NCBI GenBank assembly: GCA_005281725.1
Contig: SSBO01000007.1
Coordinates: 6,061,415 to 6,125,414, forward strand
DNA from: Wuchereria bancrofti
Lineage: Eukaryota; Nematoda; Chromadorea; Rhabditida; Onchocercidae
Reading direction: 5' to 3'
DNA: 64,000 bases
The position numbers and the translations under genes are program-made. Under the pieces are notes generated by a model. That model saw only the letters and a list, made by a program, of their open reading frames with translations. It did no database searches and was not told the DNA's origin. This document shows positions 1 to 14,400 of this stretch, one piece after another. Positions within the stretch are counted from its first letter, which is position 1. Every line of letters starts with the position of its first letter.

Positions 1-713
1 ATAAAAATGATAATAATAATTACTGATAAGAAATAATCCATAACAATTCAACTCGATTAGCATATTCTCTTATTTTGATTTGTTTTTTTCAGAAATGATC
101 GAATCAAATCAATTAAATGAAAGAGAAATAAAAAAATTTTGTTGTCCAATACAATTATGATTTGTTCCATTACAAATTGTCAAAATTATCGAATAAAATT
201 TGTTTATAGTACAAATATCACTTTAACAGTTTAACAGTGAAAGAAAAGATATCAGTGTTAAATTTTTGAAAATAAATTACCTCTCCTTTTGGCTATAAAT
301 AATGCCTCGAATTTTACAATTTAAATTTCATCTGTTCCTGTCAAGTGTCATCGTTCATTTAATAATTCAAGTGTGTGTGTGTGTCTGTCTCTCTGTGTGT
401 GTGTGTGTGTGTGTCGTAGAAATTGTCACAAACATATAACTGAAGAAGTTACAGGAAGAAAGAAGGTACTTTCTTAGCAGTACTAACAAATGCAGGTGAC
501 AATGTAAACATAAATAGATGAGAAGTGGTTAGAAAAAAAAAAAAAAAATTCCAGGTAACCAAAAAGTAATACTTTTAGCATTTAGAAAAATATCAGGGAA
601 AGAAAGGGAAGAACTTTTTTCTGGAAGCAATTTTTTTTAATTAATTAGAAAATTTTGCATGTAGTTAGAATGAACATAAATATTTATCTGTTATCTTAAT
701 TTACACAAATGAC

Positions 714-832
714 AATTCCGATATAATTTTGCTGTTTACATTCCAATTCCGGTATAATTTTGCTGTTTACATTCCAATTCCGGTATAATTTTGCTGCTTA
801 CGTTCCAATTCCGGTAAAATTGCTTACAGATG
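714..832 (+). repeat. 31-bp minisatellite, about 3.7 copies
   Basis: The unit is AATTCCGGTATAATTTTGCT GTTTACATTCC, starting at 714, 745, 776 and 807. The last copy is truncated by a small deletion. Confidence 0.9.
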
Positions 833-1754
833 ATCATTCCGACATTATCTTACTGCTCATTCAGTCTTTTTCCTTATACAAATAGCAAAGTATTACTTAC
901 ATTTAATGCTTGAAGTAATTTTATTTCTTCAATTCAGAAGCATTTGAGAATGATTATTTTTAAATAAATATTTAACATAAATTCAACCAATAAAAAAAAA
1001 AAGAAAAAACACTTAAGAATAAAGATTAGTAACCTATGACCTTGCAATATCAAAGGCTTTTTATGCTTTGCAAATTTTAGTTTAGATGATAAGTGTAAGC
1101 ATAAATTAGCTCAAATATTATTTAATACTATATTATCATCTATAACTTCCATCTTCAATAATATCAATGAAAAAAACAAACAACAAAAAAAAGAACAGGA
1201 AAAAACAATTAAATTTAGACAATTGAAATTAATTTTAAAAAAAGTTGAAATTGAATTTAAATGTTATTTAGTTTTAGTCGAAAAGAAATGATAAAAAAAG
1301 GAAAAAAGAAGAAAAATAACTACAACTTTTATTTGTTAGATTTTATGATTTATATTCCTATCAATTTTCTTTTTTTTTTTTTTAATTGAAATTTAATCAA
1401 ATAATCTGTCAATGTTTTCAATGAAAAATAAATATTTATTGAAAAAGAATAATGAACAAGTGACTAATATTACACAAAACACAGTACATTCATTCATTAT
1501 AATAATAAATTTGTAAATAATATATTTTTGCTGCTTACGATGATTTAATTTTAAAAAATATTATTATAAGGTCAAATGCAGGGTAATATTTTAATATATA
1601 TACATTGATTTATTGATTGCAAATTAAAAAAAAATTTGTTTGTTATTTGAAAGAATGGAAGAAAAAAAAGTTTTGACAATAATATTTCTTTTGTATTTAA
1701 AATTAAATGATCACTCCATCGGTTTTTTATTTTCTTGCTTTTCCACTTTAATAT

Positions 1755-2062
1755 CTAATAATAATAACAATTGTAATAATAATATTATTAATAATAATAA
1801 TATCAATAATAATAACATTAATAATATATTAATAAATAATAATAATGACAATAATAACAATAATAATAATATTAACAATACATTAATGAATAATAATGAT
1901 AGCATTAATAATATTAATATTAATAAATAATAATAACGACAATAATGTTAATATTAATAAATAATAATAGTGATAATAATAGTAATAATATTAATACTAA
2001 TAAATAATAATAGTGATGGTAATAATAATGTTAATACTAATAAATAATAATAATGATAAACT
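1755..2062 (+). repeat. AAT-type trinucleotide repeat
   Basis: Imperfect AAT/AAC/ATT triplets over about 300 bp. The poly-Asn and poly-Leu open frames seen here are repeat artefacts. Confidence 0.9.
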
Positions 2063-5000
2063 GGACTGCTTTTCGTTTTAATATCAATTAACTCGAAAAG
2101 TAACAGTAAATCAACGAAATTTATAAGTTAACTTTTATGAAATATTTGCTTAATTAATAGTTTTAGTATGAATGCATCAGTACAAACTAAAATATTTTAT
2201 TTCAATAAAAATAAATGAAAATAAATATTTGCCATTTTGCAAAAGTATCAATGAGAAAGTACAAATAGGAAGTGAGCAACGAAGCGAAAAGCGACATAAA
2301 TACGTAATCAAGAATTACGCCAAATCAGTATGAGAAATAATCGTTTTTATTTTATTTTATTTATTTAGAAAAAAAAAAAAAAAAAAAAAAAAAAAGCGCT
2401 CATTGTGATGATGCATAAATAATGAAATCAGCGCATGAAAATTTTGTTTCACATCACGGCGAAATGGTGAATCGCGGGATGAATGAGTGAAAAAAAAAAA
2501 AAATAATGATTGAAAACAGGAAATGCATTTATGAAAGGAATAATAGTATGATAATTGAATGTATAAAATATTTTTTGTATAAATTTTAATTTAAATTCTT
2601 ATAAAAATGACAAAAGAAAAAAGTGTCCGAAATAATTAAAAATCGAAATTTTCCTTTTTCTTTTCCATCATTTTAATATGATAAATGGAATAATTTATTA
2701 AATTTAAAAATAATTTAGTTTGATTAGATGTGAAATAAACATTTTTGTTTTTTTTCAAACATTTTTTTTCAAACATGAATAATTGTTATTACCAATTTCA
2801 TTATTTTGCTATTTAACAGCTAAAATGTATAGTTAAAGTAAAAAATGTATAATTAAAGTATTTGTTAATAAAAGTAAAGATTTATAACTATTTTAATCAA
2901 ATTTAATCAAAAAAAATTATCCTAATATGACTGTGATAATTAAATTAATTTAAAACAATTACATTAATAGGATTACGTTCATTAAATTAGTTTAAATGAT
3001 TACTTTAATATGATTATTTCAATTAAATTGGCAATTAAAAAAAGATTATCGTATAATTCTGTTGAAATTAAATAATACAAAAAAAAGGCAAATTTAAAAA
3101 TTTCTTTTTTTTCTTCTTTAATATAACTTTAACTCCTATAAATTTCATATATGAAACATTACAAACATTTGTTTTGCTATCTAATTTTAATAAAATTAGC
3201 TACAAAAAAAAAAAAAAACTGTATTTAATTGTAACAATTTACTAATATTACATAAATATATCATTAAAACATATTACTAATATTGTTTCACGTATTTACG
3301 CCAATTACTTAACACGTATAAATCATTTTGCTAAATTGAAAATTTATTTAATTTATTAATTCCAATTCTAATAGTACAATGAAATTAATTAATGCAATAA
3401 ATGAATGAAAATGGTATACGTAGTAATTGGTGAAAAGGAGAGAAAAAAAAAAGTAAAAATTTACGAAAAATGTAAATCATTCATTTTACATTGAAGACAT
3501 TTTGGAAATTTCAAAGACTAATGAACAAATCGCATTTAAAAATATTACTTTTCAAACTTTTCTTTCTCTTCCATTAAATTTTTTTTTTTTTCGTATAGAA
3601 AAAGGAAAAAGAAATGCAAAAAAAAAAAAACCAGTTTTGTTTTGTTTACATTATCATATGATTTCATTAAATTTATTACGTTTATAATGTCACATGTAGT
3701 ATTAAAAATTATATATGAAAAATTTATTTTAATAATTAATCAAAAAAAAAAAATTATTAAAATAATTTGGTTATAAAATTAAAAATTTATTTTATTGAAA
3801 TAATCCATCAAATGAAAAAAAAAAAGGAATAATTTTTGACATATTTGTTCTAATGACAAAAATGTTATTCATTTGAAAATTACAATTTAAATATTAATTG
3901 AAATTTATTTTAAAAAATATTAATCAAAAATTGTTGAACACTGAAAATTAATCTAAGAAATCATTACAATTCAATTGAAAATTATTGTTAAATGTAAAGA
4001 TTAATCAAAAAAAAAAAAAATTATAAAACTTGGAAATTAATGGGATTATAATTGAAGCTAGAATACTAATTGAAAATTACAAATTAATCAAAAATTATTA
4101 AAAGCATTTAAAAAATAACTAAATTTAAAATTTCCTTAAAAATTTTGTTAAACTTTTTTTGATGAAATAATACAATTTTTGTTAAAATTGCATAATTGAC
4201 AAAAATTTTTCAATCATTCAAAAGGTGAAAAAAAGCGGCTAATACATTTATCTTGTTAGCAAAACAAAATGGAAATTTAAAAATGAAAATGATTAATAAA
4301 CAGAAAATGAAAGTTGAAAATTTCCAATAGTTATTTGTCGGTGAAAAAAAAGCGGAAAAAATTTAACAAATTAATCGATTTAAAATTTGAAATAAATAGC
4401 TTAATGATGATAGCCAGTGAAAAAAAAAACGAAGCTTGGGCTTATTTTATTGCTAATTATTTCATTTTTCAAAAAAAAAAAAAAAAAAAAAAAAAATAGC
4501 CATATTTCCGACATGAAAGAAAAAATTTTTTTTGCAAATTTACCCTCGAAAATTTTAAAAAGAAAATTAACAATTTAATTCAGTGATAAAATGATAATCA
4601 AAAATAGCAATTAAAAGGAAAAAAGTATGGAAGAAATCAATTAAAAAACAAAAAAATACGAAATAATACGAGGATTGGTGTAATAATGATATCAGTGTAA
4701 TAACATTTATCAATAGTAGAATTATCATGATTTTATCATGATTATAATTACCATCACAATTATTATTATCATATTTATGTTCTTACTATCTTATTATCTT
4801 GTTATCAATTAATCAAATGAATAAATCAATTTCATTATTAACTAATCGACTAATGAATTATGAATCAATCCTTTCTGATAATTAATTAATTTATTTGATG
4901 AACAGTTAAACGATTGATAAATTAATTTTTGTTATTAATTAACGGATTTATTCTAACAATTAATAAACCAATAAATCAATTTTGCTAGCAATTCAAATAA

Positions 5001-6286
5001 TTTGTTGACTAGTCTTATCAGAAAATGATACGCATCTTATCAGTTGCAACGATGATAAGATATAAATTTTAATGAAATAAAATTGTCTTTATTTTTGCGC
5101 AATGTAAAAATAATAAATACATATATGTTTTACAAATAACTAAGTGCTTTTAACAGAAATGAAAAATTTGATAAATAGATAGTGTTAAATTAGTGGAAAT
5201 AACACACCGGAAAATGCTACCGGATTGGAATTCAGGTCAATGTCATCTTGTAATTGATGCGAACAAACAATGAAAGATGCCAATAATCATATTATTTTCA
5301 TTGATTGCATTAAATTAAAATGACATTGAGGGATAAAAAATGTAAAAAACTTTTTGAGAATTAATTAAATTTTGTAGCTTTCATGTAATTAAGAATTACT
5401 TAACCAAAATTACCTAAAAAATTACCCAATTACTTTAACTTTCATGTATAACTTAAAGTAAAACTAACAAAAAGAAAGACTAAAGAAATTAAAAAATTAA
5501 CTAAAATTTTGCAAATATCTTCTAATCAAAGGAAAAAAAACAAATTTTAATTGAATTAAATCCAAACAAAATTATAATTCTAGTTGAAATGTAATCAGAT
5601 AGAGTAAAATCTATTTAATATTTTATAAACTTCGCATAAAACTTCCGAATCTTAAATTAATACTAATTAAAGTTAATAATAAAAACAACAATAGCTATCA
5701 TATAATTAGGAATTACTTAATTATTCAAACTTTCATATTTTTGAGTTAATTAAATATGATCAATAAAATTTGAAACAAATGTTACAGTTTTGAGAAATGA
5801 AATGAGAATGACTTAATAATAAAACTAAAAAGGATTGATAATTAAATTACAGTAATTATTACAGTAATTCAAAAAGATAAAAAATTTTAATTGAACAATT
5901 AGTTTAATTAGCACAAATATTGGTTATGCAAAAATGTGAGAAAAAATTTTATCGAATTTATATTTTATCAAATTAATACTCAATTTTACAAAATAAATAA
6001 TGTGAAAATTCATTTATTTCTGTAACAATCTAATGGTTTTCATATCAAAAAAAAAGAGAAAATCAAAAATTTTAACAAATAATTCCAAATTCAAAAAAGC
6101 AAAATTTAAAATTAAAATAATAAATGAAAAAAGTATGATAATAAGAACGGAATGAAAGATTACTATTTGATTACATTAACATTTTCAACTCTTCAAGACA
6201 AGATATTAAATTTTTTTTAAATAAAATAAAAATATTAAATTTTTTTTAGAAGATAAGCTTTCCTTTTTTCTCTGAATAATATTATC

Positions 6287-6578
6287 AAATTTTAAGAAAG
6301 AAATAATTAATTTATTTTTTTTTAATCAAATATTAATAATAACGTAATACGAATAATAACAATGACAATAATAGCAAAAATATTAATAATAAAAAATAAT
6401 GATAATGATAATAATAATAATAAATAATAGAANAAATTTTAAGAAAGAAATAATTAATTTATTTTTTTTTAATCAAATATTAATAATAACGTAATACGAA
6501 TAATAACAATGACAATAATAGCAAAAATATTAATAATAAAAAATAATGATAATGATAATAATAATAATAAATAATAAT
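6287..6578 (+). repeat. 146-bp direct duplication around N at 6433
   Basis: 6287-6432 is repeated at 6434-6579 (offset 147) with near-perfect identity. Both copies lie in AAT/AATAACG low-complexity sequence. The single N between them suggests two contig ends joined without merging their overlap. Confidence 0.85.
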
Positions 6579-8988
6579 AACAAATAATGAAAATAAATAA
6601 TAAATTATAATAAATAATAGAAAACTATAATTACAATCTTTTCAATTTTTAATCAATTTTTTTTCATCTATCAAAATTATAATTGAAAAGTTCTTAAATG
6701 AATGATAAAACTAAAAAATGAAATATTTAAAATTTACTATTTTAAAAATAATAGAAAAAAAGGGAAAAGAAAAATTTGATTATTGTACTGCAAATGGTGC
6801 TTTCGTATTAAATAAAGTAATAAATTGATTGTTACTTTCATATGGAAATTTTTCTTCTTGGTAAATGGGCCACAAGCAAAAGTGAAAAATAAGTTAAAAA
6901 CAAAATATTTAAAATAAATTCAGGAAAAAAATTGTTTTTTTTTTAAATTTTACTGTTGTTTTTAAAATGTCATATAATAGAATCCTTGTTTTTTATGAGA
7001 TCATTTCAAATTAACTTATAACTTCATTTAATAGTATTTTTACAGCTCGTATTTTGTCTCTTACAAGTAGCAAAATTTAAAAATGTGCGGCATAAGTTAA
7101 TATAAGTACTGAAAAAAAAAACGAAAAATGAAATAAGAAATGAAAAAATTTTATAGATTTTTTGAAAAATAAAAACAGGAAAAAACAAAATATTTTATTG
7201 TGATATTTTTTCAAAATTTTGAAAGATTTTTTTAAAATTAAAAATCAAAAATTAAAGATTGTCTAAAAAAAAATTGAGCGAAGCAATTAAATAATGTATT
7301 TTTTTTCACATTTAATGCTTTGTATGAAGTGAAAAATTAATGAAAAAGCAAAATAATAATGAAAAAGAAATTTTTTCTTTTTTTTTTCAGCAAATTTTTT
7401 GAAGAAATATTGCACAACGTATTGGTTTTATTTGCCGTAATCATTAATTTTTAATTTGAAATTGAAATTTAAATTTTTTTTTAAAAAAAAATGATGCTTT
7501 TTTTTTCTTATCTTCACTTTTTTCTATATATACTAAACTAAATAATTTTCGATATTTCGATCAAATAATTAAATGATTAAAAAATATTATGAATTTTTTT
7601 CCCATAATGAATTTCTGGGAATTGAATGATAATGTAAAATGTAAGATTGTTAATTATATTACAGGCAAATGATACCATATTGATTTATTATTTGTGTAAA
7701 TTAATTCCTGAAATTCCTATATGTTACTCGAAATACATTACTGATAATTTAGAATGATAAAATGAAATGCTTTATTATCGTTTTATTAGATTAAAATTAT
7801 TTTTTTCAATTAAGCATAACATTTATTTCATTTCTTCTCTTCTTTTTTTAATGAAATAATTGTTTTATTTTAAATAAGGAAAAATAAATTTTTCCACTCC
7901 AAATTTCATTATTTTAATTCAATAAAAGATAATTTTTAAATTGATGACATTAATAATAATTTTGAACGTAAAGAATTCCCACTAATCTTTTGATAATAAC
8001 TTAATTACAGTTTTGTATATTAGGATTAATATCATATTTAGTAATTTTAAAAAGATAAAATTGTTATCGATGAGATTATTTCATTCCTTTTCTATCTTAT
8101 TTAAAACTTATAAAATATAAGTTTTTTCCCTTTTTTTTATTTCTTAACTTTCTTTGATTATTTCCAATAAACAAATTTCGTTTTGTTATGGTGTAGAATT
8201 GGGAATATTTTTGAGCAGAAAATGAATATAATGCAAAAATTATAAGTGGCGCTAATGACATATTTACGTAGTGCACTTTCGATAGCATATTTTGTCCTTC
8301 TTTTTTTTGTATCGTTTAGTAATTCTCCTAAATATATTCGATTATTTGATTAACATCAATAAAGTAATATTAAAGTGAAAGAGTAAAATTATTGAACAAA
8401 ACTGCATTTATTTCTTGTTTTTTTGTATACATTTAAAAAAATTTCAAAAAATAATAACTTAATTCCAAAAAGTAGCAAAATAATAAGAAATTCTGAACAA
8501 TTGAGAATGGTGCATCTGAGATGATAATATAAATACATTCTAGCAATTTATCATTTACATAAATTATCCTAAAATAGGAAATGATGAAATAGAAAATTCA
8601 ATTGCTTATGAATGAATTAACAATATAAAAATTGTTTCAAAAAATTTTGAATTTCAATGAAATTATAATTCACTATATTTATTTCAAATCATCTAGTAGA
8701 CTGAATTTCAATTCACTCTTCTAAATATTCATTAAAACAAAAATTTGTCATTTATCATTCAGAAATATGAAACAACGCAGTAAATTAATCTTCCCTTTAA
8801 TTGCAAATCTGAAGAAAGTTAAAAATTCTCAATGATAAAAATTAAAATGAATTATGCACATAGCAAGTAAAATAAAACATTATACAGCAATAACAAAAAA
8901 AAAAAGAAATTTGCAAACAAATTTTCAATCTAAAAAATTCTATCCCCCAAAACTTTATATTAATAAATAATAAATAGTATTTGAGATC

Positions 8989-11484
8989 TCAATTTGATGG
9001 TTTCGATTTAAGCACACAAAGATGTCGAAGCGTTGGTCGCCCATGAGGACAATTCTGAAATGTCACAAAAATTTGCATTATGCCGGATAATTAGTTTGAT
9101 TCATGTTGTTTTACTTATGAAACAAGTTTGAATATAATAAATCAATTTCAATTATTTCAATTAACATAAAAATTTCTCAAATCATTGCATCAATATTATA
9201 ACAAAATTGTTTGAACATTTAGTGTAGTATTTAATTTTTAATATGTTTGAAATACAATCAAATCTCGAAATTTAGCTACAATTTAATTTCTTGTAATCAT
9301 TGGTTAAAATATTAATAACATTACTTACATCATGTATAAAAATTACTAATAGATAATAGAATATTGATGAAATTTAACAATTTAAAATTATTTTCCATCA
9401 ATTCGAAATTTCGTCTAAATTTGCATAAATTTCTAAATTCATTAATTTGATGAATGAAAAAATCATAAACAATAAATGATTGCTTAAAACAACTATTTAA
9501 CAATTATTTATACTAGACATCTCTTCATCACACAAAAAAAATACAAAAAACAGAAAATTTACCCATGGATGATCAAGTGTTCCAAGATGGCGAACAATCT
9601 AAAAAAAAAAAGAAAAAAACAGCAATAAAACATAAAATGACAAAGAATGGAAATAAAAGCTTGAACAAATTTAAAAAGTAACAATTCAAGGAATAAATAT
9701 GAGTAATATTAATGCAATGAAAAAAAAAACAATCATGAATTATCATAAGATTTGAGAAATAAATGATAATGACATTACTGATATCACAGCAAAATAACCA
9801 ACCCAATGTTACTAAATTATCTGATATAGTAGTAAAATGATTAAAGTAGAATATTTGAGGAAGAAGTTATGAAAAAATACCTAATTAAATTAATTATTAC
9901 AACTAAAAAACTAAACTATTCAATATATGGATGATTATTTGATAAAATGAATAAAGTAATATACCTTTTGCATTTGTAACATTGTCAATGAACTACCAAT
10001 CATAACTGATTTACGACAAGCACGTGACGCAAAAAGTTTTCGCAATTTTGCTGGTCGATACATCATTCCTGGGAAATCGCATAATACCGAAAGCATTTCA
10101 TCAATATCTTAAAAAAGAAAAAATGAATTATAAGAAATTTGCAAATATGAGAGATATCTTTAGAGAGATATTTAATGCAGTAACAAATGAATAATATTTC
10201 ATTTTATACTAACAATTCTTTTTATAATTTAAAAAATTTTCATAATAGTGAAAACATATTTCACATTGTTTAATGTATAAATTTCATAATTTTTCTTAAT
10301 ACACAGATAGAGTTGTATCGCTTAGGTTAAAGTTTTAATCTTCATCTTACACAAACAAAGAAAAAAACAAACAAACAAAGAGAGAGACATAAATAATCTT
10401 TTCTATTACAACAAAAAACTTCTCTGAAGCTAACAGTTACATAACATAAAGTAAGTTAAATCGAAGTACTAATAATATAATTAAGATAACAAACAAGATA
10501 ATTACCAATAAACTGATCAGAAATCTTTTCTTCCATACATTCTCATCAAATTGGATAAGAATGGAATTTACTGCCTTTTTTCTTAAAGTATTAAACTTTG
10601 AAAGAAAAAAAAAAACTTCAAACCTGATATACTAAATTGCCAACTTTGTAAAACTGGTATTGCTGTTAATAATGCACGTTTGCCAACAAGTTCTATAAAA
10701 TTAACTTAAAAAAATCATAGAATAGTATCACAAGATTAGAAAATTTATAATTTTTGACAAAAAAAAAAATTATAATTTAAAAATTAAAATAAAAAGAAAA
10801 CATTGCAAATAAATTTAAACTTAAATTTGAAGTAAAAAATATTTGAATTCAAAAGACAGTTAAAAAATTTCGATAACTTTGATAGGATCAATAAGCTAAA
10901 GGAATTATATTTAATAACAATTAACAATTAGAATATACCTTCATCATCAAACTGAAATTCAAATCCATTGTAGTTGAATATATCAATATTATCGCGTAAT
11001 ATTGCTTCCTTCACTACTCCAAGATCTAAGACACGTGGACTGAAATTAATGAATTCATAAGTTTAAACTATATAATTAAAAAAATAGAGGAATTATGTTT
11101 GTGTGATATAAACATTTTAAAAGTTCGTCTAATAAACAAAGATACTTAGATACTTTTAAAGAATTATATAGATGATGCAATGATAAAGCAATAGAATTAT
11201 TAGCTAACATAAGCTTCCATCAAACAAAGTTCCTTTTTCAAAATATTTGACAAAAAAAAAAAAAATCCAGTATATTTAAAATATTTGAAAAATATAAATA
11301 AAATTTCAATAATAACCTGAGTAAATGTTGCGTTTGTATACGTGCTTTTTTTTGAAATCGTTCAAAATTATATTTCTCATCGCTAGCATGTTGATCAATA
11401 ATAAACAGATCATTATTTAGTCGTACAATAATAAAACCTTTATTGAACTGTCCCAATATTTCCATACATTCAAAATCTTTTTTC
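8989..11484 (-). other. pms-2: PMS2 C-terminal endonuclease/dimerisation domain (last six exons)
   Basis: Exons 11317-11484 to 8989-9054 encode about residues 647-840. They hold the metal-binding endonuclease motif [12 protein letters not shown], the ACRKSVM motif and the terminal CPHGRPT motif. These are the three signatures that separate latent-endonuclease MutL proteins from inactive paralogues such as MLH1 or PMS1. All are intact, so the protein is predicted to be nuclease-competent. The 36-nt exon at 9563-9598 encodes 12 residues ending DHPW, directly before NCPHGRP. Confidence 0.92.
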
Positions 11485-14400
11485 CTAATAAAAATTTAAT
11501 GATTATACAATTATCATTGAATTATTGAATTAATTAGTAAAAGAATCTTTCAAACATTCATTAAATATACTTTGAAATATAAGTGGAAAAAAAAAATAAA
11601 AAAAAAACTAACGTGATATAAGCTGCTAATTCATTTTCAGCTATTTCTGGATTATCAACATGAAATTCCGTACGTGATTCCAATACTCTTTCATTATCAT
11701 CACAAATATTTGACATAACTTTTGATGTTTTTAGATGTAACTATAATAAGAATTCATTTGAGGTAAAGATAAACATCCAAAAAGCAAAACAAATATTAGT
11801 CATTACTATTATATTTGAAAGAAAAAAAAAATGAAGGAAACAAATTGATATAAAATTAACATCTTTTAACAAAAAGAAATTAAGAATAATTACTTTGTTC
11901 ATATGATTCTTCAAATCAGACATTGAAAATGATATTGTCTGTTGTGAACGACGCGTAATGCCACAACTATTCTCTTCTTTTGTTGTAGACTTACAATTCT
12001 TTAAATAGAAATTTATTTCAGTCCTAAAGATTAACTTCAAATTTTACTAACTTTACGTTCTTCCTCTTGAATAATTTATTTTAATGCAGTAAATATTGAA
12101 ATATTAAAGAAAAAAAAAGTCATTTTTCTGATACTTGAAGAATTATTGAAGTTAGAGATTTGACAATTTTCACAATATACAAACAAAATTTAATTCAACT
12201 CATATAATATTTCTTTTTTTTAGTAAAATCATTATTATCATTAGATTTATTATTATTATTATTATTATTATTACTGTTATTATGATCAATGAATTTTATA
12301 AACAAAAATCAAAAATGAGCTCCAAGAAAAAACTCTTTACTTGATCATCTTTCACAGCTGTAATCAGTATATCATTATCATCATTATCATTATTATCATC
12401 ACCATCACCATCATCATCATCATCGCTAAGATTCGGAAAATCAGGATCTTCCTGAGGTGCTATTATAGTATTCTCATCTTTTGATGCTCCTGCCACTACA
12501 TTTCGTAATGAAGTTTCTCTGAAAAAAAAATTTAATAATATCAATTTGAAAGTAACATGTATATGAAAGTAAAAAAAATTTTTTTCTTTCTCTTTTCTTT
12601 TTGCAATTCATTATCAATCTTTTTTTTATCTCCAATTAATTATATGCTTATTGAATAATTGTAAAAGATCATAGTATCATAGCTACAATGCAAACCACAA
12701 TAAGTACTTCAATTAATATCTAAATATTTTAGTTCTAAAATATCAAATGAAATATTTCATTATATGGAACATTGATAGTAAATATTGAAAAGTGAAAAAA
12801 TAAATTGGCTAACATACCTAAAATCAAAATTTTCTCTTTGATCAACTAGTGAAGATGATGCTTCTTCACTAGTGGTATAGCTATTGTCAGCATCTTCTTT
12901 AGAATTATGAGGTATCACTTTGAAAGCAAAATTTTCAAACAAATTTGCTGCAGGACGTTTTTGAATGGAAGCTGATTTTTCAGTACAATTCTTTGGAGCA
13001 GGTCGTTTTCTAGTTTTTTCTACAGTTTCTGAAAAATTTTTTTGCAAAACTTCTACTCAATTTATTTAACATAACAAATATTAAATATTAAATGACCAAT
13101 TCGAGCGTATTTTCTTTCCAAATTTTTTAAAATTGAAAAGTATTACAAAAAATCACTAAAACATTTTGAATAATTACTTTATCACTTTATAGTGATAACA
13201 ACTATACTTTGTCACTTAATTACCATAGTGATATTAGTTATCAAACGAAACCTTATAAAGTTACTGTAGTGTCTCAGTTGGCTAACAAAGCTACTGTCAA
13301 CAATCTAAAAAAACTTAGAATTTACCTTCTATACTTAGATCTATACTTGGTCCACGTGATTTATCTTTAGCAAAAGTGACATTTGTCAGCGAATTAGTGT
13401 TTTTTAACTCAGAAGATGATTGAAAATCTGATGTGCATATGTTAGATGAATCATCGTTATCATTTGATTGAGTTAATTGGATAAACGAATCATCCATACA
13501 TTCTAAAATGAAATCAGAATATGACATATAAATTCAATAATTACACTGTTTCACCTGAAGATATCACTTATAAGAGCAGTTTTTACCATTTGTAAAACAT
13601 TTACTACCTTTGATCATTACTGCTTTTGTAAAAAATTTAAATTAATTCAAAAAAAAAAAAAAAAATTTAATCTTTTGCAAGATAAAATGTATACTATAAT
13701 TACAAGTGATATTTTCTTGGCTTTCGAGGACTAAGTTAATTACATCTAACATTTGATACAATATGACAGTATAATCATATTTCAACAAAATGATTTAAGG
13801 TTAATCAAGAGTTAAAGGTTAATCAAGATAGAAAGTTTTATTTTGTGATAGTTTATGTATCCGCTAGTTTGCTCATAGTTAGATTGGCCTAATGCTGACT
13901 GATCAATGAATAATTTTTCTCATATTTCGTCGTAATGTATTTGAAAATGTTGTATTTTAATATGACTAAGCATAACTAGTCCCAAAATAAAATGACATTT
14001 TTCAATGATTGTAAGTAAGAATTCTCAAAAAGGACTAGAATTAAAATTCCAATGAATTATGCATATTGAATTTGATATTTAAACATAAGAAAATAGCATA
14101 TATTTAAATATTATAGATTATTACCATTTGTGGATCGATTTGAAGTATTGACATGTCCCAGATGTGGAGCAAAAGTTGCCAGCAATGAAGCACGTAACAA
14201 TGCAAACAATTCTTTTTCACGTTCGAAAAATACTGAACGTTTATCTGGTGCAACGTTCACATCAATACTTTCTGAAAGTGAAAATTTTTATTTCTTTTCA
14301 AACTATTATTTAGTATGCATAAATTCAACAAATGATACTATCATTTACAAAACTCAATGCCAGATATTTGATAATAACTTTGATTGTTTACTAATTGTAT

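Larger units (their letters stand above)
1..8988. other. gene-poor AT-rich region downstream of PMS2
   Basis: No conserved coding exon was found on either strand. The region contains a GT microsatellite (371-414), the 31-bp minisatellite (714-832), AAT-type repeats (1755-2062 and 6345-6640), A-runs of 26-27 at 2369-2395 and 4471-4496, and the N-joined duplication. More complex patches occur at 2270-2490 and 5205-5290. The PMS2 3' UTR lies at its right edge; no canonical AATAAA is seen in the first 250 nt after the stop, and the first clear one on the minus strand is near 8678-8683. Confidence 0.6.

Noticed and set aside
1640..1930. Poly-Asn open frame and antisense poly-Leu frame
   Set aside because: They translate an AAT repeat.
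8097..8288. 63-codon minus-strand frame
   Set aside because: No recognisable family and AT-biased composition.
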